Shown one piece after another: positions 24,952 through 32,442 of a stretch of 64,000 nt of DNA. The position numbers were made by a program, and so were the translations under genes. Numbering within the stretch: position 1 is the stretch's first letter; each line of letters opens with the position of its first letter. The notes under the pieces are model-generated. The model was not told the DNA's origin and did no database searches. It saw only the letters and a list, made by a program, of their open reading frames with translations. This DNA comes from Hymenobacter psoromatis (GTDB lineage: Bacteria; Bacteroidota; Bacteroidia; Cytophagales; Hymenobacteraceae): assembly GCF_020012125.1 (NCBI RefSeq), contig NZ_JAIFAG010000001.1, forward strand, positions 4,278,001-4,342,000. The letters run 5' to 3'.

Positions 24952-25371
24952 ATGAAAACCCTGTTTATCGCGCTCCTGAGCCTGTTGCCGTTCTTGGGCC
25001 TGGCGCAGCAAACGCCGCCCGCCTACCAGCTCAGCACCCACATCCTCGACATCGGCCGCGGCTTGCCCGCGCCGGGCGTCACGGTGCGCCTCGAAAAGTA
25101 TGACGCCACCAAAAAGACCTGGGCCGCGGTGGCCGAAAAGCAAACTGATGCCGCCGGCCGCATCGGTGACTTCCTGCCCACCGCCGGCCAAAAGACGCCT
25201 GCTACCGGTACCTACCGGCTCACCTTTCTGACCAAGCCCTACTTCGCGGCGCAGCAGCAAACTTCCTTCTACCCCTTCATTGAAGTGGTGTTTGAGCTCA
25301 CCGATGGGGCGCACTACCACGTGCCGATTACGCTGTCGGCCTTCGGCTACTCCACGTATCGGGGTAGTTGA
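24952..25371 (+). CDS. Secreted 5-hydroxyisourate hydrolase (transthyretin-like)
   Basis: The enzyme opens the ring of 5-hydroxyisourate in urate breakdown. A signal peptide (LFIALLSLLPFLGLAQ) is followed by the family hallmarks YQLSTHILDIGRGLPAPGV, GRIGDFLP and the C-terminal tetrapeptide YRGS. Catalytic His in THILD, Arg in TVRLEK and the terminal Tyr-Arg-Gly-Ser appear present. The length (139 with signal) is normal. No urate oxidase or other purine gene is nearby; the neighbours are an HbpS-like protein and a META protein. A periplasmic role distinct from cytosolic purine catabolism is likely. Confidence 0.92.
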   Translation: MKTLFIALLSLLPFLGLAQQTPPAYQLSTHILDIGRGLPAPGVTVRLEKYDATKKTWAAVAEKQTDAAGRIGDFLPTAGQKTPATGTYRLTFLTKPYFAAQQQTSFYPFIEVVFELTDGAHYHVPITLSAFGYSTYRGS

Positions 25372-25396
25372 TAATCAGTTTCTTGGCTTTCTGACT

Positions 25397-25846
25397 ATGA
25401 AAAAAACCCTGCTGGCCCTGTTGCTCGCGCCCGCCTTGCTGGCGGGCTGCGAAGCCACCCACCAAGCCCCCGCCGCCGCCCTGGTCCCGCGCGCCGAAGG
25501 CATCACCAACAAGTACTGGAAGCTGGTGACGCTGGTAGGCCAGCCCGTGACGATGGCCCCCGGCCAGGAGCGCGAGGCGTATTTTATGCTCAAAGACAGC
25601 AGCCGCGTGGCGGGCTTCGGCGGCTGCAACGTGCTGAATGGCAGCTACGAGCTGCGCGCCGACCAGCTGCGCCTGCGCTTCACCAACCTGCTCACTACCC
25701 TCAAGGCGTGCCCCGGCCCCAATCAGGAGACCGCCTTGCTGGCAGTGCTCAACCAAGCCGACAACTACACCCTGCAAGGCGATACGCTGCTGCTGAACGT
25801 GGGCCGCCGCGCCTCGCTGGCCGTGTTTCACGCCGTGTATTTTTAG
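25397..25846 (+). CDS. META domain lipoprotein (HslJ-like)
   Basis: The ATG at 25397 gives 149 residues with a lipoprotein signal (LLALLLAPALLAGCEAT). The META domain follows: NKYWKLVTLVGQPVTM, FGGCNVLNGSYEL, LTTLKACPGPNQETALLAVL and LLLNVGRRASLAVF. Such proteins are small envelope lipoproteins linked in E. coli (HslJ) with stress and novobiocin tolerance. It is the last gene of the three-gene secreted-protein group. Confidence 0.88.
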   Translation: MKKTLLALLLAPALLAGCEATHQAPAAALVPRAEGITNKYWKLVTLVGQPVTMAPGQEREAYFMLKDSSRVAGFGGCNVLNGSYELRADQLRLRFTNLLTTLKACPGPNQETALLAVLNQADNYTLQGDTLLLNVGRRASLAVFHAVYF

Positions 25847-25928
25847 GGTTTTGGCTGATGGCTTTTCAGCTCAGCGTCAGCTACCTACTCAATTTTAGGC
25901 CATTGTCAGCCATGCTCACTCCCTTTGC

Positions 25929-26033
25929 CCGCGCTGCACTACCGGCGCGGTGCGCTACTTCGCGGCCCCGGTGTCGAGCTAGGTCAGCGGCCAGATATTG
26001 TTCGTGAATGGCGGCGAGCAGACGCTGGATTAG
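25929..26033 (+). pseudogene. Remnant of a short-chain dehydrogenase C-terminus
   Basis: In one frame the DNA reads GAVRYFAAPVSS, an in-frame TAG, then VSGQILFVNGGEQTLD and a stop. This is the typical end of SDR-family reductases (SSYVSGQ-hydrophobic-VNGG). No upstream catalytic part is found, so only the last 35 codons survive. The fragment lies between the META gene and a convergent zinc-ribbon protein. Confidence 0.6.
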
Positions 26034-26098
26034 GGGCTTAGGAAGTAGGGGGGGTAGGGCTTTGTGCGGCGCATCGGGCTGCTTCAATCCCTACCCCC

Positions 26099-26821
26099 CT
26101 AGCGACGCACGATAGTCAGGATGCCCGCTTCGCTCATTTTTTGCAGGTCGGTGCGGAGCATGGGGTTGGTTTCTGGTAGCTCGTGCTTCCGCAGCGAATC
26201 GGGCCGGGCGAGGGCTTCGGCGGCGCTGGCTAGCTGGTAGCTGCTGCCTTTGAGATAGAGGCTGTCGAGGGTCACGCGCACCACGCGCAGGCCCAGGCGC
26301 GTGCCGTTGGCGTAGCGCACCACGTACTGGTCATCGGGTTGCGGCGCGGCCAGCCGGGCGGCATTTTGGCTGGTATCGTCCTTCTCCTCGCTGGCGGCCG
26401 GCGCGGATTCTTCCTCCTTCTCCTCCTGCGAGCTGGCCCCAACTACCGCGCCCGACTGCGCTGTGGGAGCCTTGATAACGGGGTCGCTGAAGGCGCCTAT
26501 CACCGCGACTACTGCCAGCAGCCCGCCCATGATGGCCAGCACCAGATAGTTGGAGATGGGTAGCCGGGCGCGCTGCTTTTGCTGGTCGGCGGCCTGGCGG
26601 TAGGCCGGGGGCATCTGGCCCTCGCGCAGTTGCTGCTGGCAGTGCGTGCACTGGGTCAGGCTCTGCTTGCCGAGGGGGATAACTGGAATCCAGAAGAGGT
26701 GTAAATACCGCGAGTAGATGGTGAGCAGCAGCGCGCCCAGCGTGCCGCAGTAGTGGCACGCCAGCCCTTCCAGGCGTTGCGTACTGATGGTGGTGGTGCC
26801 GATGCCGAAGAAGAAAAGCAT
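26099..26821 (-). CDS. Membrane protein with N-terminal zinc ribbon
   Basis: The 240-residue product has four cysteines in two pairs (LACHYCGTLG and LTQCTHCQQQL), a rubredoxin-like zinc ribbon of the zinc-ribbon-15 type, interrupted by IYSRYLHLFWIPVIPLGK. A transmembrane segment follows (SNYLVLAIMGGLLAVVAVIGAF). Next comes an acidic low-complexity linker (EEKEEESAPAASEEKDD) and a C-terminal domain with VRYANGTRLGLRVVRVTLDSLYLKG. It is probably an inner-membrane protein with unknown function. The stop codon falls in a CTACCCCCCTAG motif. Confidence 0.75.
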   Translation of the reverse strand: MLFFFGIGTTTISTQRLEGLACHYCGTLGALLLTIYSRYLHLFWIPVIPLGKQSLTQCTHCQQQLREGQMPPAYRQAADQQKQRARLPISNYLVLAIMGGLLAVVAVIGAFSDPVIKAPTAQSGAVVGASSQEEKEEESAPAASEEKDDTSQNAARLAAPQPDDQYVVRYANGTRLGLRVVRVTLDSLYLKGSSYQLASAAEALARPDSLRKHELPETNPMLRTDLQKMSEAGILTIVRR

Positions 26822-26915
26822 GAAGAGCTGGTTAATGAGCCGCCCAAAGAAACGGCTGATGGCAGCTAATTAGCAACCCCAAAATGCGGCGCGGCCGAAC
26901 CCGCTACCCCCCGCG

Positions 26916-26923
26916 TAGGTTTG
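26916..26923 (+). promoter_or_regulatory. Bacteroidota -7 promoter element (TAGGTTTG) of the radical SAM gene
   Basis: TAGGTTTG ends only 7 bp before the GTG start at 26931. A transcript starting from this box would have almost no 5' leader. Confidence 0.5.
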
Positions 26924-26930
26924 TAGTCCC

Positions 26931-29282
26931 GTGCCTCGTCCTTCGCCCCGCATCCTGCTCCTCACGCCGCCGCTCACGCAGCTCAACACGCCCTACCCGG
27001 CCACGGCCTACATCAAGGGCTTTTTGGGGGGTAGGGGCTACGAGGTGCGCCAGGCCGACCTGAGTATTGAGCTGGTGCTCAGATTATTCTCGAAAGAAGG
27101 GCTAACGCGGGTATTCGATGAGATTGAAGCCGGCGCTTACCGCTTGAGCGACAATGCCCAGCGGATGCTGCGCCTGCGCCGCCGCTACGAGGCCACCATC
27201 GGGCCGGCCATCCGGTTTTTGCAAAACAAAGACCTCACGCTGGCCCCGCGCATCTGCCACGGCCGCTTTTTGCCCGAAGCCAGCCGCTTTGATAACGTGG
27301 CCGACCTCGAAACCGCCTTCGGCACGATGGGCCTCACCGACCAGGCCCGCCACCTGGCCACGCTGTACGTGGAGGACCTCGCCGACCTGGTGAAGGAAAC
27401 CGTGGGTCCGCAGTTTGGCCTCTCGCGCTACGCCGAAAGCCTGGCCATGTCGGCCACCAGCTTCGAGCCGCTGCACGCCGCCCTGCACGCCGCGCCCAAC
27501 CTGGTGGATACCATGCTGCTGGAATTGCTGGACGTGCTCATGGCCGAAGCGCAGCCCGATATGGTGGGCTTCACGGTGCCTTTTCCCGGCAACCTCTACG
27601 CCGCCCTGCGCCTGGCGCAGCGCATTAAGCAAACCAGCCCGCACACCGTGACCGTGATGGGCGGCGGCTACCCCAACACCGAGCTGCGCACGCTGAACGA
27701 GCCGCGCTTTTTCGACTATATCGACTACCTCACGCTCGATGATGGCGAGGGGCCGTGGCTGCGGCTGCTGGAACAGCTGACCTGCCAAAAGGAACGTCAG
27801 ACTGAGCTTGCAGAACGTCATGCTGAGCTTGTCGAAGCATCTCTACCGCTTAGTCCGCACCACCACAATGACGCGGATGAAGCGGTAGAGATGCTTCGAC
27901 AAGCTCAGCATGACGGCCTTTTAGTTGATAAAAGCCAGCTTCAACGTACCTTCCTGCGCAACGAAGCCGGGCAGGTCGAGTACCTCAACTACCCGCACCC
28001 TGACATTCCGCACCCCGAGGTGGGTACGCCCGATTATTCAGACCTTAAGTTAACTGATTATCTGTCGGTTATCGAGGTGTTGAACCCCATGCACCGCCTC
28101 TGGAGCGACGGCCGCTGGAACAAGCTCACCGTGGCCCACGGCTGCTACTGGAAGCGCTGCTCGTTCTGCGATGTCACCCTGGATTACATCGGCCGCTACG
28201 AGGCCGCGCCCGCCGAGCTGTTGGTAGACCGAATCGAGCAAATTGTGGCTCAGACCGGCCAGACCGGCTTTCACTTCGTGGACGAGGCCGCCCCGCCGCT
28301 GGCCCTGCGCGACCTGGCCGTGGAGTTACTGAAGCGCCGCGTCAGCATCAGCTGGTGGGGCAATATTCGGTTTGAAAAGACCTTCACGCCCGACTTGTGC
28401 CGGCTGCTGGCCGCCGCGGGCTGCATCGCCATTAGCGGCGGGCTGGAAGTGGCTTCGGATAGGCTGCTGGCCCTCATGGAGAAGGGCGTGACCATTGCGC
28501 AGGTGGCGCGCGTCACGCGGGGCTTCACCCAGGCCGGGGTGCTGGTGCACGCTTACCTCATGTACGGCTTCCCCACTCAAACTACCCAGGAAACCGTTGA
28601 TTCCCTGGAGGTTGTGCGGCAGCTTTTCGAGGCCGGCATTGTGCAGAGCGGCTACTGGCACCGCTTCTCGATGACGGCCCACTCGCCGGTGGGCAAAAAC
28701 CCCGCGAAGTACCAGGTGGCCGCCACCGGCCCCGAGCCGGGCAACTTCGCCTGGAACGACCTCTGGCACGACGACCCGCTGGGGGCCGACCATGAAACCT
28801 TCGGCCCCGGCCTGGCCAAAAGCCTCTACAACTACATGCACGGCGTGGCCCTGCGCGAGCCGCTCAGCTTCTGGTTTGATTTCAAAGTGCCCCGCCCCAC
28901 GGTGCCGCGCCAGCTCATCCAACAGGCGCTTACGGAGGCCGATAAGCCCGATTTTGCGCAGCCCAACCGCCGCCTGTTCTGGCTCGGCAATCCGCCCGAA
29001 CTGAGTTTCAAAACCAGCGGTGGTAACTCTCCCAAAGACAAAAAAACGACCCGCGCCATCCTCACCTGCTACGAGCAAGCCGAGGATTTTGAGGTAAAAA
29101 CCACCGAGGCCATCGGCCCCTGGCTGCACGAGCTGCTACTACGCCTCAGCGCCGACTACGACACCAAGATTCTGCTCAAAGAAGCCGCCGCCACCTTCCC
29201 GCCCGCCGCCGGCCCTTGGGAAAGCTTCCTGCAAAGCTCCGCCTGGCAACTGCTGCGCGAAAAGGGCCTGCTGCTGGTGTAG
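26931..29282 (+). CDS. B12-binding radical SAM protein with an in-frame palindromic insert
   Basis: The 783-residue protein has an N-terminal cobalamin-binding-like domain (PSPRILLLTPPLTQLNTPYP, FTVPFPGNLYAALRLAQRI, VMGGGYPNTELR) and a radical SAM domain. The cluster motif is HGCYWKRCSFCD (Cys405, Cys410, Cys413), a CX4CX2C spacing rather than CX3CX2C. VDEAAPPLALRDLAVELL and WWGNIRFEKTF follow as in the SAM barrel. It carries no dedicated substrate domain that I recognise. Residues about 287-330 are encoded by a palindromic repeat (27791-27920) lying between the two domains; the rest of the gene is intact. A start at GTG 26931 fits the family's beginning. Confidence 0.85.
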   Translation: MPRPSPRILLLTPPLTQLNTPYPATAYIKGFLGGRGYEVRQADLSIELVLRLFSKEGLTRVFDEIEAGAYRLSDNAQRMLRLRRRYEATIGPAIRFLQNKDLTLAPRICHGRFLPEASRFDNVADLETAFGTMGLTDQARHLATLYVEDLADLVKETVGPQFGLSRYAESLAMSATSFEPLHAALHAAPNLVDTMLLELLDVLMAEAQPDMVGFTVPFPGNLYAALRLAQRIKQTSPHTVTVMGGGYPNTELRTLNEPRFFDYIDYLTLDDGEGPWLRLLEQLTCQKERQTELAERHAELVEASLPLSPHHHNDADEAVEMLRQAQHDGLLVDKSQLQRTFLRNEAGQVEYLNYPHPDIPHPEVGTPDYSDLKLTDYLSVIEVLNPMHRLWSDGRWNKLTVAHGCYWKRCSFCDVTLDYIGRYEAAPAELLVDRIEQIVAQTGQTGFHFVDEAAPPLALRDLAVELLKRRVSISWWGNIRFEKTFTPDLCRLLAAAGCIAISGGLEVASDRLLALMEKGVTIAQVARVTRGFTQAGVLVHAYLMYGFPTQTTQETVDSLEVVRQLFEAGIVQSGYWHRFSMTAHSPVGKNPAKYQVAATGPEPGNFAWNDLWHDDPLGADHETFGPGLAKSLYNYMHGVALREPLSFWFDFKVPRPTVPRQLIQQALTEADKPDFAQPNRRLFWLGNPPELSFKTSGGNSPKDKKTTRAILTCYEQAEDFEVKTTEAIGPWLHELLLRLSADYDTKILLKEAAATFPPAAGPWESFLQSSAWQLLREKGLLLV
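27791..27920. repeat. Palindromic repeat inserted in frame in a coding sequence (GTCATGCTGAGCTTGTCGAAG family)
   Basis: Arms about 27815-27851 and 27880-27915 carry ACGTCATGCTGAGCTTGTCG and its complement, continuing through GCATCTCTACCGCTT. A degenerate extra half-copy (27791-27812) precedes the left arm. The same core occurs in the intergenic palindromes at 17.7 and, in changed form, 43.5 and 47.6 kb. Here it is translated, giving the tell-tale peptides ELVEAS and MLRQAQHD. Confidence 0.9.
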
Positions 29283-29416
29283 CGTGGACTCTGCGAGTCC
29301 GCGCGTAAGGATGTTATTCACTATTACCACGTGCGAGCTTGCTAGCAGCTATTCAGTCAGGGCGCTGCGCGCAGCATAAATAACGGAGCCACACGCGGCC
29401 TCACAGAGTCCGCGCT
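29280..29416. repeat. Imperfect long inverted repeat between convergent genes
   Basis: Outer arms TAGCGTGGACTCTG (29280-29293) and CAGAGTCCGCGCTA (29403-29416) are reverse complements with one mismatch. Inner segments around GTTATT and AATAAC also pair, with gaps. The left arm starts in the stop codon of the radical SAM gene. It may be an older, decayed palindrome of the kind seen elsewhere in the window. Confidence 0.5.
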
Positions 29417-29418
29417 AC

Positions 29419-30405
29419 TCAATGCGCTCGAAGCCAGCTGCTTACTTGCGTAATCAGCACCGAGTCAGCTCCCCGCCGCACGCTATGCGCGCCGAGCACG
29501 GCCCGCATAGCGGCCGCCAGCGCTTTGGGCTGGTCCTGGTCATACACGGCCAGCAGCCGGCCCTGTTGGGCCAGCGCGCGCCAGGCGCGGCGCGCCGCCA
29601 GCGGGGGGGTAGGGATATTTTGGGCCACCACGAAAGTGAGCCGCCCGGCCTGCGGCGGCAGTCCGGCGGCTCGCGTTCCCGTCAGCCAGGCCCCTATCCG
29701 CGCCGTATCGACGCCCGCTGTGCGGCGCAACAAGGCCAGCGCGTGGCGCAGGGCCAGGGCGTTCAGGGTGTCGGCGGGGGGTAGGAGCAGCACCATGAAG
29801 CCCTGGCGAGCCAGCGCGTCGGCCCAGGCTGGGCCATTGGCGGTGGGAAGGGGGTTAGGAAGCAGGGCCAGCGCCGGGCCGGGCCGGCTTTCGTCGGCGG
29901 GGCTAAAGAGCAGTACCGGGCCGCCCGTGCCGGCTAGCCCATCGCGCCGCACCCGGTAGGCGGCCGGCGCGGGCGGCCCGCGCCGCACCAGCAGCAGCGG
30001 GTAGCGCACCGAGTCGAGCCCCAGCGTACCGCGCCAGAAATCGCCCTGGCGGCCCAGCGTCAGGATTTGGCCGGCGCGGCCGGGGCGCGCCAGCCGCAGC
30101 GTATCGTGCTGAAAGGTAAGCGTATCGGCCACGAAACTCAGGGCTGGCTGCCGGGGTAGCAGCAGCTCAGCCTCGTAGTGGCCGGGCCGGGGGTGGCGCA
30201 GCTCCAGAGTAGCGCGCAGCTCGGGCCGGCCGGGCACTTGCAGGCCACCCGCGTAATGCCCGGTAGGGAGGGGTAGGGCGGTACCCTCGGCCGGGCCCGA
30301 GCGCGGTTGGCACTCGGCTAGGCCGGCTAGCAGCACTAGGCCCAGTAGCCAGCCGCGCCGGGGGGCTGGCCGGCGGCTTTCAGCCAAAAACTGCATCTGC
30401 GCCAT
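29419..30405 (-). CDS. Envelope protein, degenerate alpha/beta-hydrolase paralogue without nucleophile
   Basis: The ATG at 30405 gives about 328 residues; the longer frame to 30444 starts inside a palindrome. A hydrophobic N-terminal segment ends in LVLLAGLAECQ, so it is exported or a lipoprotein with an imperfect lipobox. A beta domain (LRATLELRHPRPGHYEAELL, DTLTFQHDTLRLARPGRAG) matches in layout the domain before the hydrolase at 3.1-4.5 kb. The second half looks like a shrunken hydrolase core, but where GxSxG is expected it reads IGAWLTGTRAAG. It is probably catalytically inactive. This is inference; no family name is certain. Confidence 0.55.
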   Translation of the reverse strand: MAQMQFLAESRRPAPRRGWLLGLVLLAGLAECQPRSGPAEGTALPLPTGHYAGGLQVPGRPELRATLELRHPRPGHYEAELLLPRQPALSFVADTLTFQHDTLRLARPGRAGQILTLGRQGDFWRGTLGLDSVRYPLLLVRRGPPAPAAYRVRRDGLAGTGGPVLLFSPADESRPGPALALLPNPLPTANGPAWADALARQGFMVLLLPPADTLNALALRHALALLRRTAGVDTARIGAWLTGTRAAGLPPQAGRLTFVVAQNIPTPPLAARRAWRALAQQGRLLAVYDQDQPKALAAAMRAVLGAHSVRRGADSVLITQVSSWLRAH

Positions 30406-30426
30406 AGGTTTTGAAAAGAGTTGAGA

Positions 30427-30480
30427 GTTAAAATCGGTTGTCATTGCCGCGCTGCGCTCGCCATGACAACCGATTTTAAC
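30427..30480. repeat. Palindrome between tandem genes (GTCATTGCGAGC-like core)
   Basis: Arms 30427-30444 and 30463-30480 are exact 18-base reverse complements. The inner end carries GTCAT and the interior TGCCGCGCTGCGCTCGCC, a relative of the GTCATTGCGAGC repeats. The outer 11 bases (GTTAAAATCGG) are unique to this copy, so symmetry extends beyond the shared core. It ends directly at the stop codon of the GNAT gene. Confidence 0.8.
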
Positions 30481-31032
30481 TTAACTAACGCGCCCCGCTA
30501 AGCCCTTGCGGTAGATGAGGTCGCGCTGCACGTCGTCGCCCATTCGGAAGGCGATTTCGCCCACCTCCCGAAACCCGAACCGCTGGTAAAATGCCTTGGC
30601 CCGCTCGTTGTGCTCCCACACGCCCAGCACCACGGCGGTGCAGGCGCTGGCCGGAGCCACTTCCAGCACCCGGCGCATGAGCGCTTTGCCCAGGCCAGTG
30701 CCAATCCAGTCTTCCAGCACGTAGAGCTGCTTGATTTCCAGCTGCTTAATGCCGGCTTTGTCGGGGGGTAGGCCCAGGGTCGAATTCTCGGTGAGCAGGG
30801 CGTAGCCAACGGTCTGGCCCTGCATCTCGGCCAGCAGGCAGGTGGTGGCGGGGTCTTGCAGCTGGGCCAGCTGCAGCTCGGGGCCGTAGGCTTGGGCCAG
30901 GTAGGCGGCCAGGTTTTCGGGAGTGTTGGTGGCGGCAAACGTTTCGGTGAACGTCTGGCGGCCCAGCGCGGCCAGGCGGGTAGCGGTGGCCAGGTTGGCC
31001 TTGGCCACGGAAATGCGGAGCGGAAACGACAT
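30481..31032 (-). CDS. GNAT family N-acetyltransferase
   Basis: The ATG at 31032 gives 183 residues. The acetyl-CoA site is visible in IKQLYVLEDWIGTGLGKALMRRVLE, with the later segment VVLGVWEHNERAKAFYQRFGFREVGE, typical of RimI/PhnO-like GNAT enzymes. It acetylates an unknown amine, small molecule or protein terminus in the cytoplasm. Gene ends at a palindrome. A small two-TM membrane protein lies upstream on the same strand. Confidence 0.92.
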   Translation of the reverse strand: MSFPLRISVAKANLATATRLAALGRQTFTETFAATNTPENLAAYLAQAYGPELQLAQLQDPATTCLLAEMQGQTVGYALLTENSTLGLPPDKAGIKQLEIKQLYVLEDWIGTGLGKALMRRVLEVAPASACTAVVLGVWEHNERAKAFYQRFGFREVGEIAFRMGDDVQRDLIYRKGLAGRVS

Positions 31033-31099
31033 GTGCCCGCAAAGGTGGGCCGGCCCGGCCATTCGCGCCACCTACCCCCCTCGGTTAGCTCGGTCAGCT

Positions 31100-31342
31100 T
31101 CAGCCGGCGCGGCCCACGCGCCAGCCGGCGTAGCTCGTGAGCAGGCCCGCGCCCAGCCCCAGCAGTACACCCGCCAGCGGCCCGGCCCCCAGCACGCCCA
31201 GCGTGCGCCAGTCTACCACCAGTACGTACACCCGCAGCAACTCCGCGATAACCAGCAAGATGCCCGCTGCGATGAGCAAAGCCGCCACCACCCGGCGCGA
31301 AGCAGGCGAAAGAAGGCGGCGGGAAGTAGGACGGTGAGCCAT
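31100..31342 (-). CDS. Small membrane protein, two transmembrane segments
   Basis: The 80-residue product has a basic N-terminus (RPTSRRLLSPASRRV) and two hydrophobic helices (VVAALLIAAGILLVIAELL and LGAGPLAGVLLGLGAGLL). No conserved motif is recognised. It lies 67 bp upstream of the GNAT gene on the same strand and divergent from tRNA-Gly. Confidence 0.6.
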   Translation of the reverse strand: MAHRPTSRRLLSPASRRVVAALLIAAGILLVIAELLRVYVLVVDWRTLGVLGAGPLAGVLLGLGAGLLTSYAGWRVGRAG

Positions 31343-31407
31343 AGCTAACCTCTAAACTACGGGCGGCGGCCCGATGTTCCGCGCCTTGCCGTTTGGCCGG
31401 CCCGCCC

Positions 31408-31415
31408 TACCTTTG
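31408..31415 (+). promoter_or_regulatory. Promoter of tRNA-Gly (-7 element TACCTTTG)
   Basis: TACCTTTG fits TAnnTTTG and ends 16 bp before the tRNA. A TTG lies 20 bp upstream of it (31385-31387), the correct -33 spacing. Confidence 0.6.
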
Positions 31416-31431
31416 CCCCACCAAAACCCCC

Positions 31432-31504
31432 GCGAGAGTAGCTCAGTTGGTAGAGCATCAGCTTCCCAAGCTGAGGGTCGCGAGTTCGAGCCTCGTTTCT
31501 CGCT
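31432..31504 (+). tRNA. tRNA-Gly (anticodon CCC)
   Basis: The 73-base cloverleaf is complete. The acceptor GCGAGAG pairs with TTCTCGC (one G-U), the D arm is GCTCAGTTGGTAGAGC, and the anticodon stem CAGCT/AGCTG-type pairing encloses TTCCCAA. The T arm contains GAGTTCGAGCCTC. Discriminator T is usual for glycine. CCA is not encoded. A hairpin AGCCAC...GTGGCT followed by GTTT (31515-31544) may end the transcript. Confidence 0.93.
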
Positions 31505-31686
31505 CAGTTAGTAGCAGCCACTTAGATGAGAGTCTGGGTGGCTGTTTCGGTTTTGGTGCCTACAAACTCTTTTCAAGTGGGCGTGCCACCCTATGTGCTG
31601 TTTGCAGAAGGGCTAATTCGGACGAGTTTCCGGAGCCGGAGCACCACGACTCGCTGCCCAACTTTGAGTCCACCCAGGTAGCTGCC

Positions 31687-31848
31687 CCAGTCGCCGTAGC
31701 AGTAGTCAGCGTATATCTCTTCCCCGATGCGCCGGCCGGGCGGCTCGCCGCCCCGGCGGCCGGCCCGCGTCGCCGGCTAGCCGGGGCTTACGGGCTGGCC
31801 AGCGCTGGGTGCCTAGGGTTGGCCGCGGCCCTCGAGGGCTGGGCCTAG
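31687..31848 (+). pseudogene. N-terminal membrane part of the phosphatase gene, cut off by an amber stop
   Basis: In the same frame as the phosphatase-like gene that follows, the DNA reads RRLAGAYGLASAGCLGLAAALEGWA, then TAG at 31846, then LLLLALAYARYGVAVFQKTHG. The hydrophobic stretches fit the membrane segments that precede the phosphatase domain in DSP/YnbD-like proteins. A Trp codon (TGG) changed to TAG would explain the break. The original start is not identifiable; the stretch 31510-31686 between it and the tRNA has no recognised gene. Confidence 0.55.
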
Positions 31849-31890
31849 CTGCTGCTGCTGGCGCTGGCCTACGCCCGCTACGGGGTAGCC

Positions 31891-32442
31891 GTGTTTCAGA
31901 AAACCCACGGGCGGCAAAGCTGGGCGGCCCGCCTGCTGCTGGCCCCCTACCGGCTGGGGACGTGGTGGTCGTCACGCTGGCTCACGCGCGGCCGGGCCCC
32001 GGCTGTGGTGGTGGCACCCGGCATCTGGCTGGGCTGGGCCCCCGGCCGCGCCGACTGGCCGCAGCTACCCATCGGGGCGGTGCTGGACGTGGCCGCCGAG
32101 TTTAGCGGCCGCCGCACGACGCTACCCTCCCGTAGCGTGCCGCTGCTCGACCTGATAGTTCCCTCGGCCGAAGAACTGGCGCAAGCCGTGGCGGCGCTCG
32201 ATGAACTGGTGGCTCGCACACCCCGGCCGGTGCTGGTGCACTGCGCCCTAGGTCACTCGCAGGCCGCCGTGGTGGTAGCGGCCTGGCTGCTGCGCCACGG
32301 GCTGGCCGCTACCACCGCCGCCGTGGCGCGGGTGCGGGCGGCCCAGCCCCGCGCCGTGCTGGGGCCCGCCCACCGGGCGGCGCTGGTAGCCTTTCTGGCC
32401 AGCCAACCTATTGATAACGACTACTTAAAAACCGCCGCATGA
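31891..32442 (+). CDS. Dual-specificity-phosphatase-like protein lacking the catalytic arginine, probably decayed
   Basis: From the GTG at 31891 the frame encodes 183 residues. The membrane-proximal part (WAARLLLAPYRLGTWWSSRW, then PGIWLGWAPGRADWP) and the phosphatase part (PRPVLVHCALGHSQAAVVVAAWLL) match DSP/YnbD-like phosphatases. In that family the P-loop is HCX5R. Here it reads HCALGHSQ, so the phosphate-binding Arg is Gln, and the following Ser is Ala. Together with the upstream in-frame amber stop this suggests a gene losing function, or a pseudophosphatase expressed from the internal GTG. The next gene overlaps by 4 bp. Confidence 0.6.
   Translation: MFQKTHGRQSWAARLLLAPYRLGTWWSSRWLTRGRAPAVVVAPGIWLGWAPGRADWPQLPIGAVLDVAAEFSGRRTTLPSRSVPLLDLIVPSAEELAQAVAALDELVARTPRPVLVHCALGHSQAAVVVAAWLLRHGLAATTAAVARVRAAQPRAVLGPAHRAALVAFLASQPIDNDYLKTAA

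Noticed and set aside
31585..31772. Minus-strand stretch reading YADYCYGDWGSYLGGLKVGQ
   Set aside because: It looks faintly protein-like, but it has no start, family match or neighbours that would support a gene.
31393..31848. Open frame running across the tRNA-Gly gene (peptide like RVAQLVEHQLPKLRVASSSLVSRS)
   Set aside because: This is the well-known false translation of a tRNA. Only its last part, in frame with the phosphatase remnant, was kept.
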